DNA from: Pseudomonadota bacterium | Lineage (GTDB): Bacteria; Pseudomonadota; Alphaproteobacteria; Sphingomonadales; Sphingomonadaceae | DNA length: 25,079 bases | Direction of reading: 5' to 3' | Assembly (NCBI GenBank): GCA_023422695.1 | Contig: JAFAGN010000083.1 | Location: 1-25,079 of the forward strand | Shown here: piece by piece, positions 7,978-14,802 of the stretch | Layout: each line of letters starts with the position of its first letter | How positions within the stretch are numbered: position 1 is the first letter of the stretch | Position numbers and translations under genes: made by a program | The notes under the pieces: model-generated | Databases searched by the model: none | What the model was told of the DNA's origin: nothing | What the model saw: only the letters and a program-made list of their open reading frames with translations

Positions 7978-8232
7978 ATCTCTCCGTCATGCGGCTGGGC
8001 ATGGTGAAACACAGGCGGCGGCTTACGGCAAGGCGGGGATGACCTGCACCGGGGAGCACATATCAACCGCCGCGCAAAGCCGCCGCCCGGACCGGCGCCA
8101 AGGCCGATCATCAGCTAGACGGCATGGGTGCGGCGCGTGGATGCATCTTCGTGAAATATTCTGGACGCGCTCGAAACGCCCGGCATCAATCGCGCCAGAA
8201 CGGCGACGGGTCATGCGCGACGATGGAAGGAT

Positions 8233-8306
8233 TGGATGCCCCGCGAGGATTCGAACCTCGATAGGCGGTATCAGAAACCGCAGTCTTACCATTAGACGAC
8301 AGGGCA
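8233..8306 (-). tRNA. tRNA-Gln (anticodon CUG)
   Basis: Read on the minus strand from 8306, the sequence folds into a complete cloverleaf. The 7-bp acceptor stem is TGCCCTG/CGGGGCA and includes the U1-A72 pair typical of tRNA-Gln. The D arm is GTCT/AGAC. The 5-bp anticodon stem GCGGT/ACCGC surrounds the loop TTCTGAT, which gives CTG. The T arm is CGAGG/CCTCG with TTCGAAT. The base following the acceptor is T, and CCA is encoded (8235-8233). Short D-loop and variable loop. Confidence 0.92.
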
Positions 8307-8320
8307 ATCGTGAGGCGGGC

Positions 8321-8349
8321 GCAATATGATTGCCGGGGCGCGCTGTCAA
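8321..8349 (-). promoter_or_regulatory. Promoter of tRNA-Gln
   Basis: On the minus strand a perfect TTGACA occupies 8349-8344. It is followed after 15 bases by CATATT (8328-8323) or after 17 by TATTGC (8326-8321). Transcription would start near 8315, about ten bases before the mature tRNA 5' end. Confidence 0.5.
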
Positions 8350-8475
8350 GGCCGCTCTGCCCGTGCGCACAACGTCGCTTGCCCTGCCGCATTTCGCCGC
8401 TAGCATCGCGCATAACGAACAAGATAACAGATAGGGGGCCGCGCGCCCGCGCGGACACCCGCAAGGAGTGGGTTG

Positions 8476-9768
8476 ATGCGTCATGTCGCGATCGTCGGGT
8501 CGGGTCCCGCGGGCTATTACACCGCCGAAACACTTCAGAAAGCCGAGGATATTGCGGTCGACGTCATCGACCGCCTGCCCGTTCCCTATGGCCTGATCCG
8601 CACCGGGGTCGCCCCCGATCACCAGTCGATCAAGGCGGTGTCGCGGCGGTACGAGGGCGTGGCGCTGACCGACAACGTCCGTTTCGTCGGGCATGTCGCG
8701 GTCGGCACCGACGTGACGATCGACGAGCTGGTCGAATTATACGATGCGGTGGTGCTGGCAACCGGGGCGCCGAACGACCGGCCGCTGGACATCCCCGGCG
8801 CCGACCTGCCCGGGGTGATCGGCAGCGCGGCGTTCGTCGGTTGGTACAACGGCCATCCCGACTTTGCCGGGCTGAACCCGCCGCTGGATGCCGCGGGGGT
8901 GGCGGTGATCGGCAATGGCAATGTCGCGCTGGACGTCGCGCGCATCCTGGCCAAGACCCCGGCCGAATTTGCGGGCAGCGACATCGTCGCGCATGCGCGC
9001 GCCCAGTTGGCGACAAGCGCGGTGCGTCATATCCACATATTGGGTCGCCGCGGGCCGCACCAGATCGCGATGACGCCGAAGGAGCTGGGCGAACTCGGCC
9101 ATCTGGAGCGTGCCAGTCCGCGCGTCGATCCCGCCGACCTGCCGCCCGAGGGCGACGATGCGCTGCTCGAACCCGGGATGCGCAAGTCGGTGACGCATTT
9201 GCGCAGCTTTGCCGCCAACCCGGTCGCCAAGCCGGTGACCATCGATTTCGATTTTTTCGCGATGCCGGTGGCTATCGAAGGCGAAGGCAAGGCGCAGCGC
9301 GTGCTTGTCGAGCGCACCCGGTTGGACGACGACCTGCGCAGTCACGGCACGGGCGAAACCTATGCCATCGAAGCGGGGCTGATCATCAGCTGCATCGGTT
9401 ACCAGACGCCGCCGATCCCCGGCGTCCCTTATGAGTATGGCCGCGGGCGCTTTGCCAATGACGAGGGGCGGATATTGCCCGGCCTCTATTGCGTCGGCTG
9501 GGCGCGGCGCGGACCGTCGGGGACGATCGGGACGAACAAGCCCGATGGCGCGCGCATCGCCGAAATGGTGCTGGCGGATGTCGGCCGCGGCGCGGGCAAG
9601 GCCGGACGCCCGGGGCTCGACGCGTTGCTGGCGAGCCGCGGGGTGGCGCCGGTGACCTTTGCCGACTGGCGGCGCATCGAGGCGGCCGAGGTCGCCGCGG
9701 CGCTCGACGGCAATCCGCGCGAGAAATTCACCAGCGTCGAGGCGATGCTGGAGGCGATCGGGCGGTGA
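8476..9768 (+). CDS. Ferredoxin--NADP+ reductase, adrenodoxin-reductase/FprA type
   Basis: This 430-residue flavoprotein moves electrons between NADPH and ferredoxins. The FAD-binding GSGPAG is at 8-13, followed by the family-typical DRLPVPYGLIRTGVAPDH. The NADP-binding GNGNVALDVARIL begins at 146 and is followed by ILGRRGPHQ. A second flavin contact, GWARRGPSGTIGTNKPDG, lies around 346. This order and length are those of FprA and mitochondrial adrenodoxin reductase rather than the small Fpr type. The ATG at 8476 is set by AAGGAG (8463-8468) seven bases upstream. Its partner ferredoxin is not in the window. The next gene follows after 22 bases. Confidence 0.88.
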   Translation: MRHVAIVGSGPAGYYTAETLQKAEDIAVDVIDRLPVPYGLIRTGVAPDHQSIKAVSRRYEGVALTDNVRFVGHVAVGTDVTIDELVELYDAVVLATGAPNDRPLDIPGADLPGVIGSAAFVGWYNGHPDFAGLNPPLDAAGVAVIGNGNVALDVARILAKTPAEFAGSDIVAHARAQLATSAVRHIHILGRRGPHQIAMTPKELGELGHLERASPRVDPADLPPEGDDALLEPGMRKSVTHLRSFAANPVAKPVTIDFDFFAMPVAIEGEGKAQRVLVERTRLDDDLRSHGTGETYAIEAGLIISCIGYQTPPIPGVPYEYGRGRFANDEGRILPGLYCVGWARRGPSGTIGTNKPDGARIAEMVLADVGRGAGKAGRPGLDALLASRGVAPVTFADWRRIEAAEVAAALDGNPREKFTSVEAMLEAIGR

Positions 9769-9790
9769 CGCCCGCAGACGGCAAAGCGCG

Positions 9791-10195
9791 TTGAAGGACC
9801 GCGTTCGCAAGGCGCTGCGCTGGCTGCTGGCGCTCGCTTATGGCTATGCCGGCTGGGCGCATCTGGCGCGCCCGGCACCGTTTCTGGCAATCACCCCGCC
9901 ATGGGTGCCGCAACCCGAGCTGGTCGTCGCCGTCACCGGGGTGGCCGAGATATTGGGCGCGATCGGCCTGATGATTCCGCGGTTGCGCAAGGCGGCGGGC
10001 TGGGGGCTGGCGCTCTACGCGCTGTGCGTGTGGCCCGCGAACGTCCACCATGCGCTGGCCAATGTCGCGATCGGCGGCGAGACATTAAGCTGGTGGTACC
10101 ATGGGCCGCGGCTGGCGCTGCAACCGATGATCATCTGGTGGGCGCTGTGGGCGAGCGGGGCGGTGGAGTGGCCGTTCGAGGTAAGGAAACCCTGA
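9791..10195 (+). CDS. DoxX-like small membrane protein
   Basis: This protein of about 134 residues has four predicted helices. The pattern LAYGYAGWAHLARP, GVAEILGAIGLMIPRLRKAAGWGLALYALCVWPANVHHA and the closing WALWASGAVEWPF is that of DoxX-like proteins, small integral membrane proteins sometimes linked to redox control. A TTG at 9791 is the most plausible start: it lies just after the reductase stop and gives KDRVRKALRWLLALAYG as the N-terminus. No better start codon is in frame after 9768. Probably co-transcribed with the ferredoxin reductase. It ends just before a palindromic repeat that separates it from the convergent dipeptidase. Confidence 0.68.
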   Translation: MKDRVRKALRWLLALAYGYAGWAHLARPAPFLAITPPWVPQPELVVAVTGVAEILGAIGLMIPRLRKAAGWGLALYALCVWPANVHHALANVAIGGETLSWWYHGPRLALQPMIIWWALWASGAVEWPFEVRKP

Positions 10196-10198
10196 TCC

Positions 10199-10282
10199 GT
10201 CATTGCGAGCGAAGCGAAGCAATCCAGAGCGGTTTACGCCTGCTCTGGATTGCCGCGTCGCCTTCGGCTCCTCGCAATGACG
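10199..10282. repeat. CGTCATTGCGAG-type palindromic repeat between convergent genes
   Basis: Outer arms CGTCATTGCGAG (10199-10210) and CTCGCAATGACG (10271-10282) are perfect complements. Inner arms GCAATCCAGAGC (10219-10230) and GCTCTGGATTGC (10242-10253) are also perfect. The element fills nearly the whole gap between the stops of the DoxX-like gene (10195) and the dipeptidase (10290), so it may act as a bidirectional terminator. Repeats with this CATTGCGAGCGAAG wording are widespread in alphaproteobacteria. Confidence 0.75.
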
Positions 10283-10289
10283 AGAATTG

Positions 10290-11561
10290 TCACTTCGCGA
10301 CCGGAGTTTCCACCGGCGGCTGCCCCTTCTGGCTCGCGGCATGGGCTTCGACCGCCTTCAGCACCCGGATCATGTTGCCGCTCGCGATCTTTTCCAGATC
10401 GGCCTGCGAATAGCCGCGGCGCGCGAGTTCGGTGAACAGCGCCGGATAGCCCGCGACATCTTCCATCCCGACCGGCGCCGAATCCATCCCGTCATAATCG
10501 CCGCCGAGACCGATATGGTCGATGCCGATCGTTGTCTTGAGGTGATCGATATGCTCGGCGACCTTGGCGATCTGGGTCTTGGGCGCCGGGTTGGCGGCGT
10601 CCCACGCCTTGAGCGCCGCGGTGACCGCCGCCGGATCGCCCGAATATTGCGATTTCAATCGAGCCTCGAGCGCGGTGCGGTCGAGCCCGTGCGCGCGCAC
10701 GGCGGGGTCGAGGAAGCCGGGCAGGAAGACGATCATCACGATGCCGCCATTCGCCTTGACCGCGGGGAGCACCGAATCGGGGACGTTGCGCGGGTGATCA
10801 TTGACCGCGCGCACCCCCGAATGGCTGAACATCACCGGTGCTTTCGACGTTTCGAGCGCGTCCTTCATCGTCGCTTCGCTAACGTGGCTCAAATCGACGA
10901 TCATCCCGATGCGGTTCATTTCGCGCACCACCTGGCGCCCGAAATCGGTCAGCCCGTCATGCTTGGGCGCGTCCGTCGCGCTGTCGGCCCATGGCACATT
11001 CTTGCTGTGGGTCAGCGTCATGTAGCGCACCCCCATGCCGTACATTTCGCGCAGCACCGCGAGGCTCGAGCCGATCGACTGGCCGCCCTCGATCCCCAGC
11101 ATCCCGGCGACCTTGCCCGCCTTCATCTGCGCCTGGAGTTCGCTGCTGTTGGCCGCGAGCGACAGGTCGTTCGGATAGCGCGCGATCAGCCGCTTCATCA
11201 CGTCGATCTGTTCGATCGTCTGCTGGATCGCCTGCGGTTCATTGGTGTTCGACGGCACATAGACCGACCAGAATTGCGCCCCGACCTGGCCCTTGCGAAG
11301 CCGGTTGAGGTCGGTGTGCATCGCGATCCGCGGCGGGGTGGCGTCGGGCTTGGCGGTATTGGTGGTATCGACGAAATCGAACCCGTTGATCACATTGTCG
11401 ACATGCGCGCGCAGCGCCCACGGGACGTCATTATGGCCGTCGAACACCGGCGCGCGCTTCAGCGCCGCTTCGGCAACCGCCTCGGGCGACTTTTGCGCGG
11501 CGGCGGGGGTGGAAATCAGGGCGAGAGCGGCAATGCCGGCGAGCAAGGATGATTTGTGCAT
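10290..11561 (-). CDS. Secreted membrane-dipeptidase family (peptidase M19) protein
   Basis: This 423-residue zinc dipeptidase of the renal dipeptidase family carries a signal peptide (about 1-22, ending TPAAA before Q23). Metal-site motifs are FDGHNDVPW (H43, D45), GMLGIEGG (E158), VDLSHVS (H226) and MFSHSGVRAV (H247), followed by NDHPRN. GLGGDYDGM near the C-terminus is the usual substrate-side Asp motif. It should hydrolyse dipeptides, possibly including D-amino-acid-containing ones, in the periplasm. The ATG at 11561 is used because the signal peptide begins there. It stands alone, with a palindromic repeat in its upstream region and another after its stop. Confidence 0.9.
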   Translation of the reverse strand: MHKSSLLAGIAALALISTPAAAQKSPEAVAEAALKRAPVFDGHNDVPWALRAHVDNVINGFDFVDTTNTAKPDATPPRIAMHTDLNRLRKGQVGAQFWSVYVPSNTNEPQAIQQTIEQIDVMKRLIARYPNDLSLAANSSELQAQMKAGKVAGMLGIEGGQSIGSSLAVLREMYGMGVRYMTLTHSKNVPWADSATDAPKHDGLTDFGRQVVREMNRIGMIVDLSHVSEATMKDALETSKAPVMFSHSGVRAVNDHPRNVPDSVLPAVKANGGIVMIVFLPGFLDPAVRAHGLDRTALEARLKSQYSGDPAAVTAALKAWDAANPAPKTQIAKVAEHIDHLKTTIGIDHIGLGGDYDGMDSAPVGMEDVAGYPALFTELARRGYSQADLEKIASGNMIRVLKAVEAHAASQKGQPPVETPVAK

Positions 11562-11628
11562 GGAGCGCGACCCTACCCGCTTGTTCGCGCAGCGCAAGCG
11601 CGTGACTGCACCGCCGCGCCATATTATT

Positions 11629-11705
11629 TCACGCAAAGGCGCAAAGGCGCGAAGAAAGAACGATCGGGACGAACTTCTTCTTTGCGCCTTCGCGCCTTTG
11701 CGTGA
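11629..11705. repeat. ORF-less inverted repeat with octamer arms (MITE-like)
   Basis: Arms 11629-11656 and 11678-11705 are 28 bp and complementary except for two positions. Each contains three tandem 8-bp units of the form RCGCRAAG. Only 21 bases separate them. The right arm and its surroundings (11673-11708) are identical over 36 bases to 16694-16729, the right end of the GxxExxY unit. It lies in the divergent gap between the dipeptidase and the acyl-CoA dehydrogenase. Confidence 0.75.
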
Positions 11706-11741
11706 GATCCTTTTTCAGTTTCTCCGCGCTCTAAACCCACC

Positions 11742-11757
11742 TTGACGTTTACGTCAA
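11742..11757. promoter_or_regulatory. LiuR-type operator upstream of the acyl-CoA dehydrogenase
   Basis: TTGACGTTTACGTCAA is a palindrome (TTGACG, four bases, CGTCAA) ending 19 bases before the ATG at 11777. It resembles the TTTACGTTTACGTAAA-like sites of MerR-family regulators such as LiuR, which control branched-chain amino acid and fatty acid breakdown genes. Placement and palindrome are seen directly; the regulator assignment is from memory of the motif. Confidence 0.5.
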
Positions 11758-11776
11758 CCGCGCGCAGCATCGCGTC

Positions 11777-12952
11777 ATGACCGCTTTCGACGACTGGCGC
11801 GCGCGTTCGCCCTATTATGACGAAACCCATGAAGCGCTGGCGCAGAGCGTCCGCCGTTTCGTCGCGCGCGAGATCGCGCCCAACATCGACCGCTGGGAGG
11901 CCGAGGGCGAACTGCCGCGCGAGCTGCACAAGAAGGCGGCGGAGGCGGGCATATTGGGGCTGCGCTATCCTGAGCAATATGGCGGGCACAGCGAAGGCTT
12001 CGACAATTTCCATGGGCTGGTGCTGACCGAGGAGCTGGCCGCGGTGGGCGCGGGCGGGCTGGGGGCGTCGCTGATGACGCATGGCATCGGGCTGCCGCCG
12101 ATCCTGGCGCTGGGGTCGGAGGAGCTGAAACAACGCGTCGCGCCGCCCGTGCTCAGCGGCGACAAGATCATCGCGCTCGGCATCACCGAGGCGGGCGGCG
12201 GCAGCGATGTCGCGAACCTCAAGACGACCGCGGTGAAGGACGGCGACAGCTACGTCGTCAACGGCGGCAAGATGTTCATCACCAGCGGCATGCGCGCCGA
12301 CTGGCTGACCTGCGCAGTGCGCACCGGCAGGCCGGGCGCGGCGGGCATCTCGCTGTTGCTGATCGACATGAATGCTCCCGGGGTCGAACGCACGCGGCTC
12401 GACAAGATGGGCTGGCGGTGCAGCGACACCGCGGCGATTCACTTCAGCGATGTGCGTGTTCCCGCGAGCAATCTGATCGGCCCCGAAAACGGCGGCTTCA
12501 TCGGCATCATGCGCAACTTCAACAGCGAGCGGCTGGGCATGGCGATGGGCTGCTGCGCCTATGCCCGCGTCGCGATGGCCGAGGCCGCCGAATGGGCGCA
12601 GCAACGCGAGACCTTCGGCAAGCCGCTCGTCGGTCACCAGTCGATCCGCATCAAGCTCGCCGACATGGAACGCCAGATCGAAGCGACGCAGGCGTGGGTC
12701 GACCTCTGCGCCTGGCAGGTGAAGCACGGCAAGGACCGCCCCGCCGACTTCGCGATGCTCAAGGTCCAGGCGACGCGGATGCTGGAAGCGGTGGCGCGCG
12801 AGGCGGCTCAGGTGCTGGGCGGCGCCAGCTATATCACCGGCAGCAAGGTCGAGCGCATCTACCGCGAGGTGCGCGTCAATGCGATCGGCGGGGGGAGCGA
12901 GGAGATCATGCTCGACCTGGCGGGGCGGCAATTATTTGGCGGGAAGCGGTAG
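11777..12952 (+). CDS. Acyl-CoA dehydrogenase family protein
   Basis: This 391-residue flavoenzyme introduces a 2,3 double bond into an acyl-CoA. Visible marks are ALGITEAGGGSDVANLKTTA (134-153, FAD/substrate region), GGKMFITSG (163-171), the central RETFGKPLVGHQSIRIKLADM, and the C-terminal IYREVRVNAIGGGSEEIM. At the position where most members carry the catalytic Glu (the YEG motif) this protein has Gly. A Glu is instead found in NSERLGM at residue 251, the site used by isovaleryl-CoA and long-chain acyl-CoA dehydrogenases. With the LiuR-like operator just upstream, a branched or long-chain substrate is likely, but the exact one is unknown. It stands alone and converges on the PadR operon. 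Confidence 0.88.
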   Translation: MTAFDDWRARSPYYDETHEALAQSVRRFVAREIAPNIDRWEAEGELPRELHKKAAEAGILGLRYPEQYGGHSEGFDNFHGLVLTEELAAVGAGGLGASLMTHGIGLPPILALGSEELKQRVAPPVLSGDKIIALGITEAGGGSDVANLKTTAVKDGDSYVVNGGKMFITSGMRADWLTCAVRTGRPGAAGISLLLIDMNAPGVERTRLDKMGWRCSDTAAIHFSDVRVPASNLIGPENGGFIGIMRNFNSERLGMAMGCCAYARVAMAEAAEWAQQRETFGKPLVGHQSIRIKLADMERQIEATQAWVDLCAWQVKHGKDRPADFAMLKVQATRMLEAVAREAAQVLGGASYITGSKVERIYREVRVNAIGGGSEEIMLDLAGRQLFGGKR

Positions 12953-12973
12953 GGCGCAGCCTGTTTCGATCGA

Positions 12974-13044
12974 ACCGTAGCCCTGAGCTTGTCGAAGGGC
13001 GCCTATCGCCCACAAGCGCCCTGCGACATGCTCAGGGCTACGGT
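12974..13044. repeat. CCCTGAGC-type palindromic repeat between convergent genes
   Basis: ACCGTAGCCCTGAGC (12974-12988) and its perfect complement at 13030-13044 enclose a second short stem AGGGCG/CGCCCT (12996-13001, 13017-13022). The element lies between the stops of the acyl-CoA dehydrogenase and the HAAS-type gene and could terminate both. The same 15-base arm starts again at 25065, and the related CTGAGCTTGTCGAAG core occurs twice in 827-912. Confidence 0.75.
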
Positions 13045-13074
13045 GTTGATTGACCGGCCTCAACGGGCCAGAGA

Positions 13075-13671
13075 TCAAACCGCCAGCCGCCGCGCGTAAC
13101 GATCGAGCCGCGCGAGCTGCGCCATCAATGCCGCCAGCAACAGCAGCTCGACCAGCACCGTCCCGACGATCAGCGCATGCGCCGAATCGCCCGACGCGCT
13201 TTGAAACGCGCGCACCAGGCTGGCGCCGACCGACAGCGCCAGACTGCCCGCCGCGACGTGCAGCCAGCGGCGCACGAGCGCGATCCGCCGCCGCGACGCC
13301 GTCCACCACGCGGCGCCGATGCACGCCAGCGCCGCGAGCAGCCCGCCACGATCGAACCAGGTCAGCGGATCGGCGCCGCCCGGAAGGTCGAGAATGACCG
13401 TCCGCAGCCGCATCAGCAGCAAGGTCGCGCCGCCGAGCAGCGCCGCGGCTACGCACGATCGCCGCAGCCGGTCGGGCAGCGCCGCCTCGGCATAGGCGCG
13501 CGCGATATCGGCGGGCCGCCCAAAACGGCGCACCGCATCGGCCTCCCCCACCTGTTCGGCGGTGTCGCACAGATGCGATTCGATCTCGTCGCGCACCCGC
13601 CGCGACAGGCCGGGGTCGAACGCCAACACATCGTCGAGTTCGTCGAGATAGGTGGCGATCGGCCCGCTCAT
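13075..13671 (-). CDS. HAAS-type membrane protein partnered with PadR
   Basis: This 198-residue protein has an N-terminal cytoplasmic helical region (about 1-68) containing YLDELDDVLAFDPGLSRRVRDEIESHL and FGRPADIARAYAEAAL. This is the pattern of the small HAAS/DUF1700-like domain (helical, with a conserved FGxP element). Four hydrophobic segments follow (about 72-92, 107-127, 135-155 and 163-183). Proteins of this type are regularly encoded just behind PadR regulators and are thought to signal or modify the membrane. Its start codon overlaps the PadR stop by four bases, so the two are translationally coupled. Confidence 0.65.
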   Translation of the reverse strand: MSGPIATYLDELDDVLAFDPGLSRRVRDEIESHLCDTAEQVGEADAVRRFGRPADIARAYAEAALPDRLRRSCVAAALLGGATLLLMRLRTVILDLPGGADPLTWFDRGGLLAALACIGAAWWTASRRRIALVRRWLHVAAGSLALSVGASLVRAFQSASGDSAHALIVGTVLVELLLLAALMAQLARLDRYARRLAV

Positions 13672-13994
13672 GCGCGCGCGCCCAACACCCGGTCGATGCC
13701 GGCGGCAAAGCTCTGCCAGCCCGCGCGCCGCTCGACCAGCGAACGGCGGCCGCTGTCGGTCAGCGCATAGACGCGGCGTTTGCGGCCGCCGTCGGGCTGG
13801 ACCCAGCGGCTGGCGAGCAGTCCGGCGAGTTCGAGCCGGTGCAGCGCCGGATAGATCGTCCCTTCGGGCAGGTCGAAATGGCCGCCGCTGCGCGCCCGGA
13901 TCGCCTCGATAATCGCGTAGCCGTGCAAAGCCTCGTCGCCGATCGTGGCGAGCAGCACGGCATCGAGATGACCCTTGAGCATTTCCGCAGACAT
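13668..13994 (-). CDS. PadR-family transcriptional regulator
   Basis: This 108-residue protein is made almost wholly of the winged-helix PadR domain. LKGHLDAVLLATIGDEALHGYAIIEAI forms the first helices, FDLPEGTIYPALHRLELAGLLASRW the recognition helix and wing, and RKRRVYALTDSGRRSLVERR the end of the wing and the start of the dimerisation helix. PadR proteins are usually repressors of their own operon and of neighbours. The ATG at 13994 gives the standard MSAEMLKGHLD start. It is the first gene of a two-gene operon and faces the divergent gene at 14070 across a set of inverted half-sites. Confidence 0.9.
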   Translation of the reverse strand: MSAEMLKGHLDAVLLATIGDEALHGYAIIEAIRARSGGHFDLPEGTIYPALHRLELAGLLASRWVQPDGGRKRRVYALTDSGRRSLVERRAGWQSFAAGIDRVLGARA

Positions 13995-14018
13995 GCCCGC
14001 CGATTTAGCTTTGCAACG

Positions 14019-14052
14019 CTAGGTATGCAAGCTATGCCTAGTGATACTAGGC
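14019..14052. promoter_or_regulatory. Cluster of CTAGG half-sites, probable PadR operator
   Basis: Three half-sites lie in the divergent gap: CTAGG at 14019-14023, CCTAG at 14037-14041 and CTAGG at 14047-14051. GCCTAG (14036-14041) and CTAGGC (14047-14052) form a perfect 6-bp inverted repeat with a 5-base spacer. CTAGGTAT (14019-14026) and ATGCCTAG (14034-14041) form a second, longer one with a single mismatched pair. The middle half-site is shared. The site sits 25 bases in front of the padR ATG and 18 bases in front of the ATG at 14070, well placed to control both. Confidence 0.5.
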
Positions 14053-14069
14053 TTAAAATGGAGGATCGG

Positions 14070-14696
14070 ATGACGGCGACAACAACGGAGACGACGGGCT
14101 GGCTTGAGGGCTGGGGGCTGTTCTGGACGCTGACCGCGGCGCTGGCGGCGATGTCGCTGGCCTTTCTGTTCGCCATCGGCTGGGACACCGACGGCTTTCG
14201 CATGGTGATCCGCGCCACCGCGCGCACCTCGCTCGTCCTGTTCCTCGCCGCCTTTGCCGCGTCGGCAGCGGCCAAGCTGTGGCCCGGCGCCCTCACCCGC
14301 TGGCTGCGCCGCAACCGGCGCCAGTTCGGGCTGGGCTTTGCGATGTCGCACTTCATCCACGCGCTCGCGATCATCGCGCTGTGGAAAACCGACCCCGGCA
14401 CCTTCTGGATACTCACCAATCCCAAATCGATCGTCACGGGCGGCACCGCCTATGTCTTCATCGCCCTCCTCGCAGCGACCTCGTTCGACCGCATGGTCAA
14501 GGCGATGGGACCGAAGACATGGGGGCGGCTGCACTGGTGGGGCGTGTGGATCGTCGCGCTCAGCTTCATCTTCACCAACGGCAAACGCATCCCGGTGAGC
14601 GGCTGGTACGCGCTGCCGGTTGCGCTGGTCGTCGCGGTGATCGTGCTGCGCGTCGTCGCGGGGCGGAAACAGCGGCGGGCGGCGGCGCTGGTGTAG
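14070..14696 (+). CDS. Ferric-reductase-like transmembrane protein
   Basis: This 208-residue integral membrane protein has about six helices. The motif RRNRRQFGLGFAMSHFIHAL (two His within one helix) and the later MGPKTWGRLHWWGVWIVAL, with a further His, follow the pattern of haem-binding ferric-reductase-like membrane domains (also seen in MsrQ-type proteins). No flavin or NAD domain is attached. The ATG at 14070 has GGAGG at 14060-14064; the upstream ATG at 14058 overlaps that site and is less likely. It is divergent from padR and probably under PadR control. Family assignment is by motif pattern only. Confidence 0.5.
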   Translation: MTATTTETTGWLEGWGLFWTLTAALAAMSLAFLFAIGWDTDGFRMVIRATARTSLVLFLAAFAASAAAKLWPGALTRWLRRNRRQFGLGFAMSHFIHALAIIALWKTDPGTFWILTNPKSIVTGGTAYVFIALLAATSFDRMVKAMGPKTWGRLHWWGVWIVALSFIFTNGKRIPVSGWYALPVALVVAVIVLRVVAGRKQRRAAALV

Positions 14697-14802
14697 TCTG
14701 GATCGTCTTGACCAGGCTAAGGGGATGAAAGGGACCTGATCGGCAAAACCGCGGCGGCAGGCTCGCCTCGACTTATCGGCGAATCGGCGGCACACTCTGC
14801 AT

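Noticed and set aside
8233..8306. tRNA-Gln as an integration site
   Set aside because: No integrase gene and no second copy of the tRNA 3' end were seen in the window; the neighbours look like core genes.
8023..8694. Minus-strand open frame running through the tRNA
   Set aside because: It crosses a well-folded tRNA-Gln and the start of the ferredoxin reductase gene on the other strand, and its sequence resembles nothing known.
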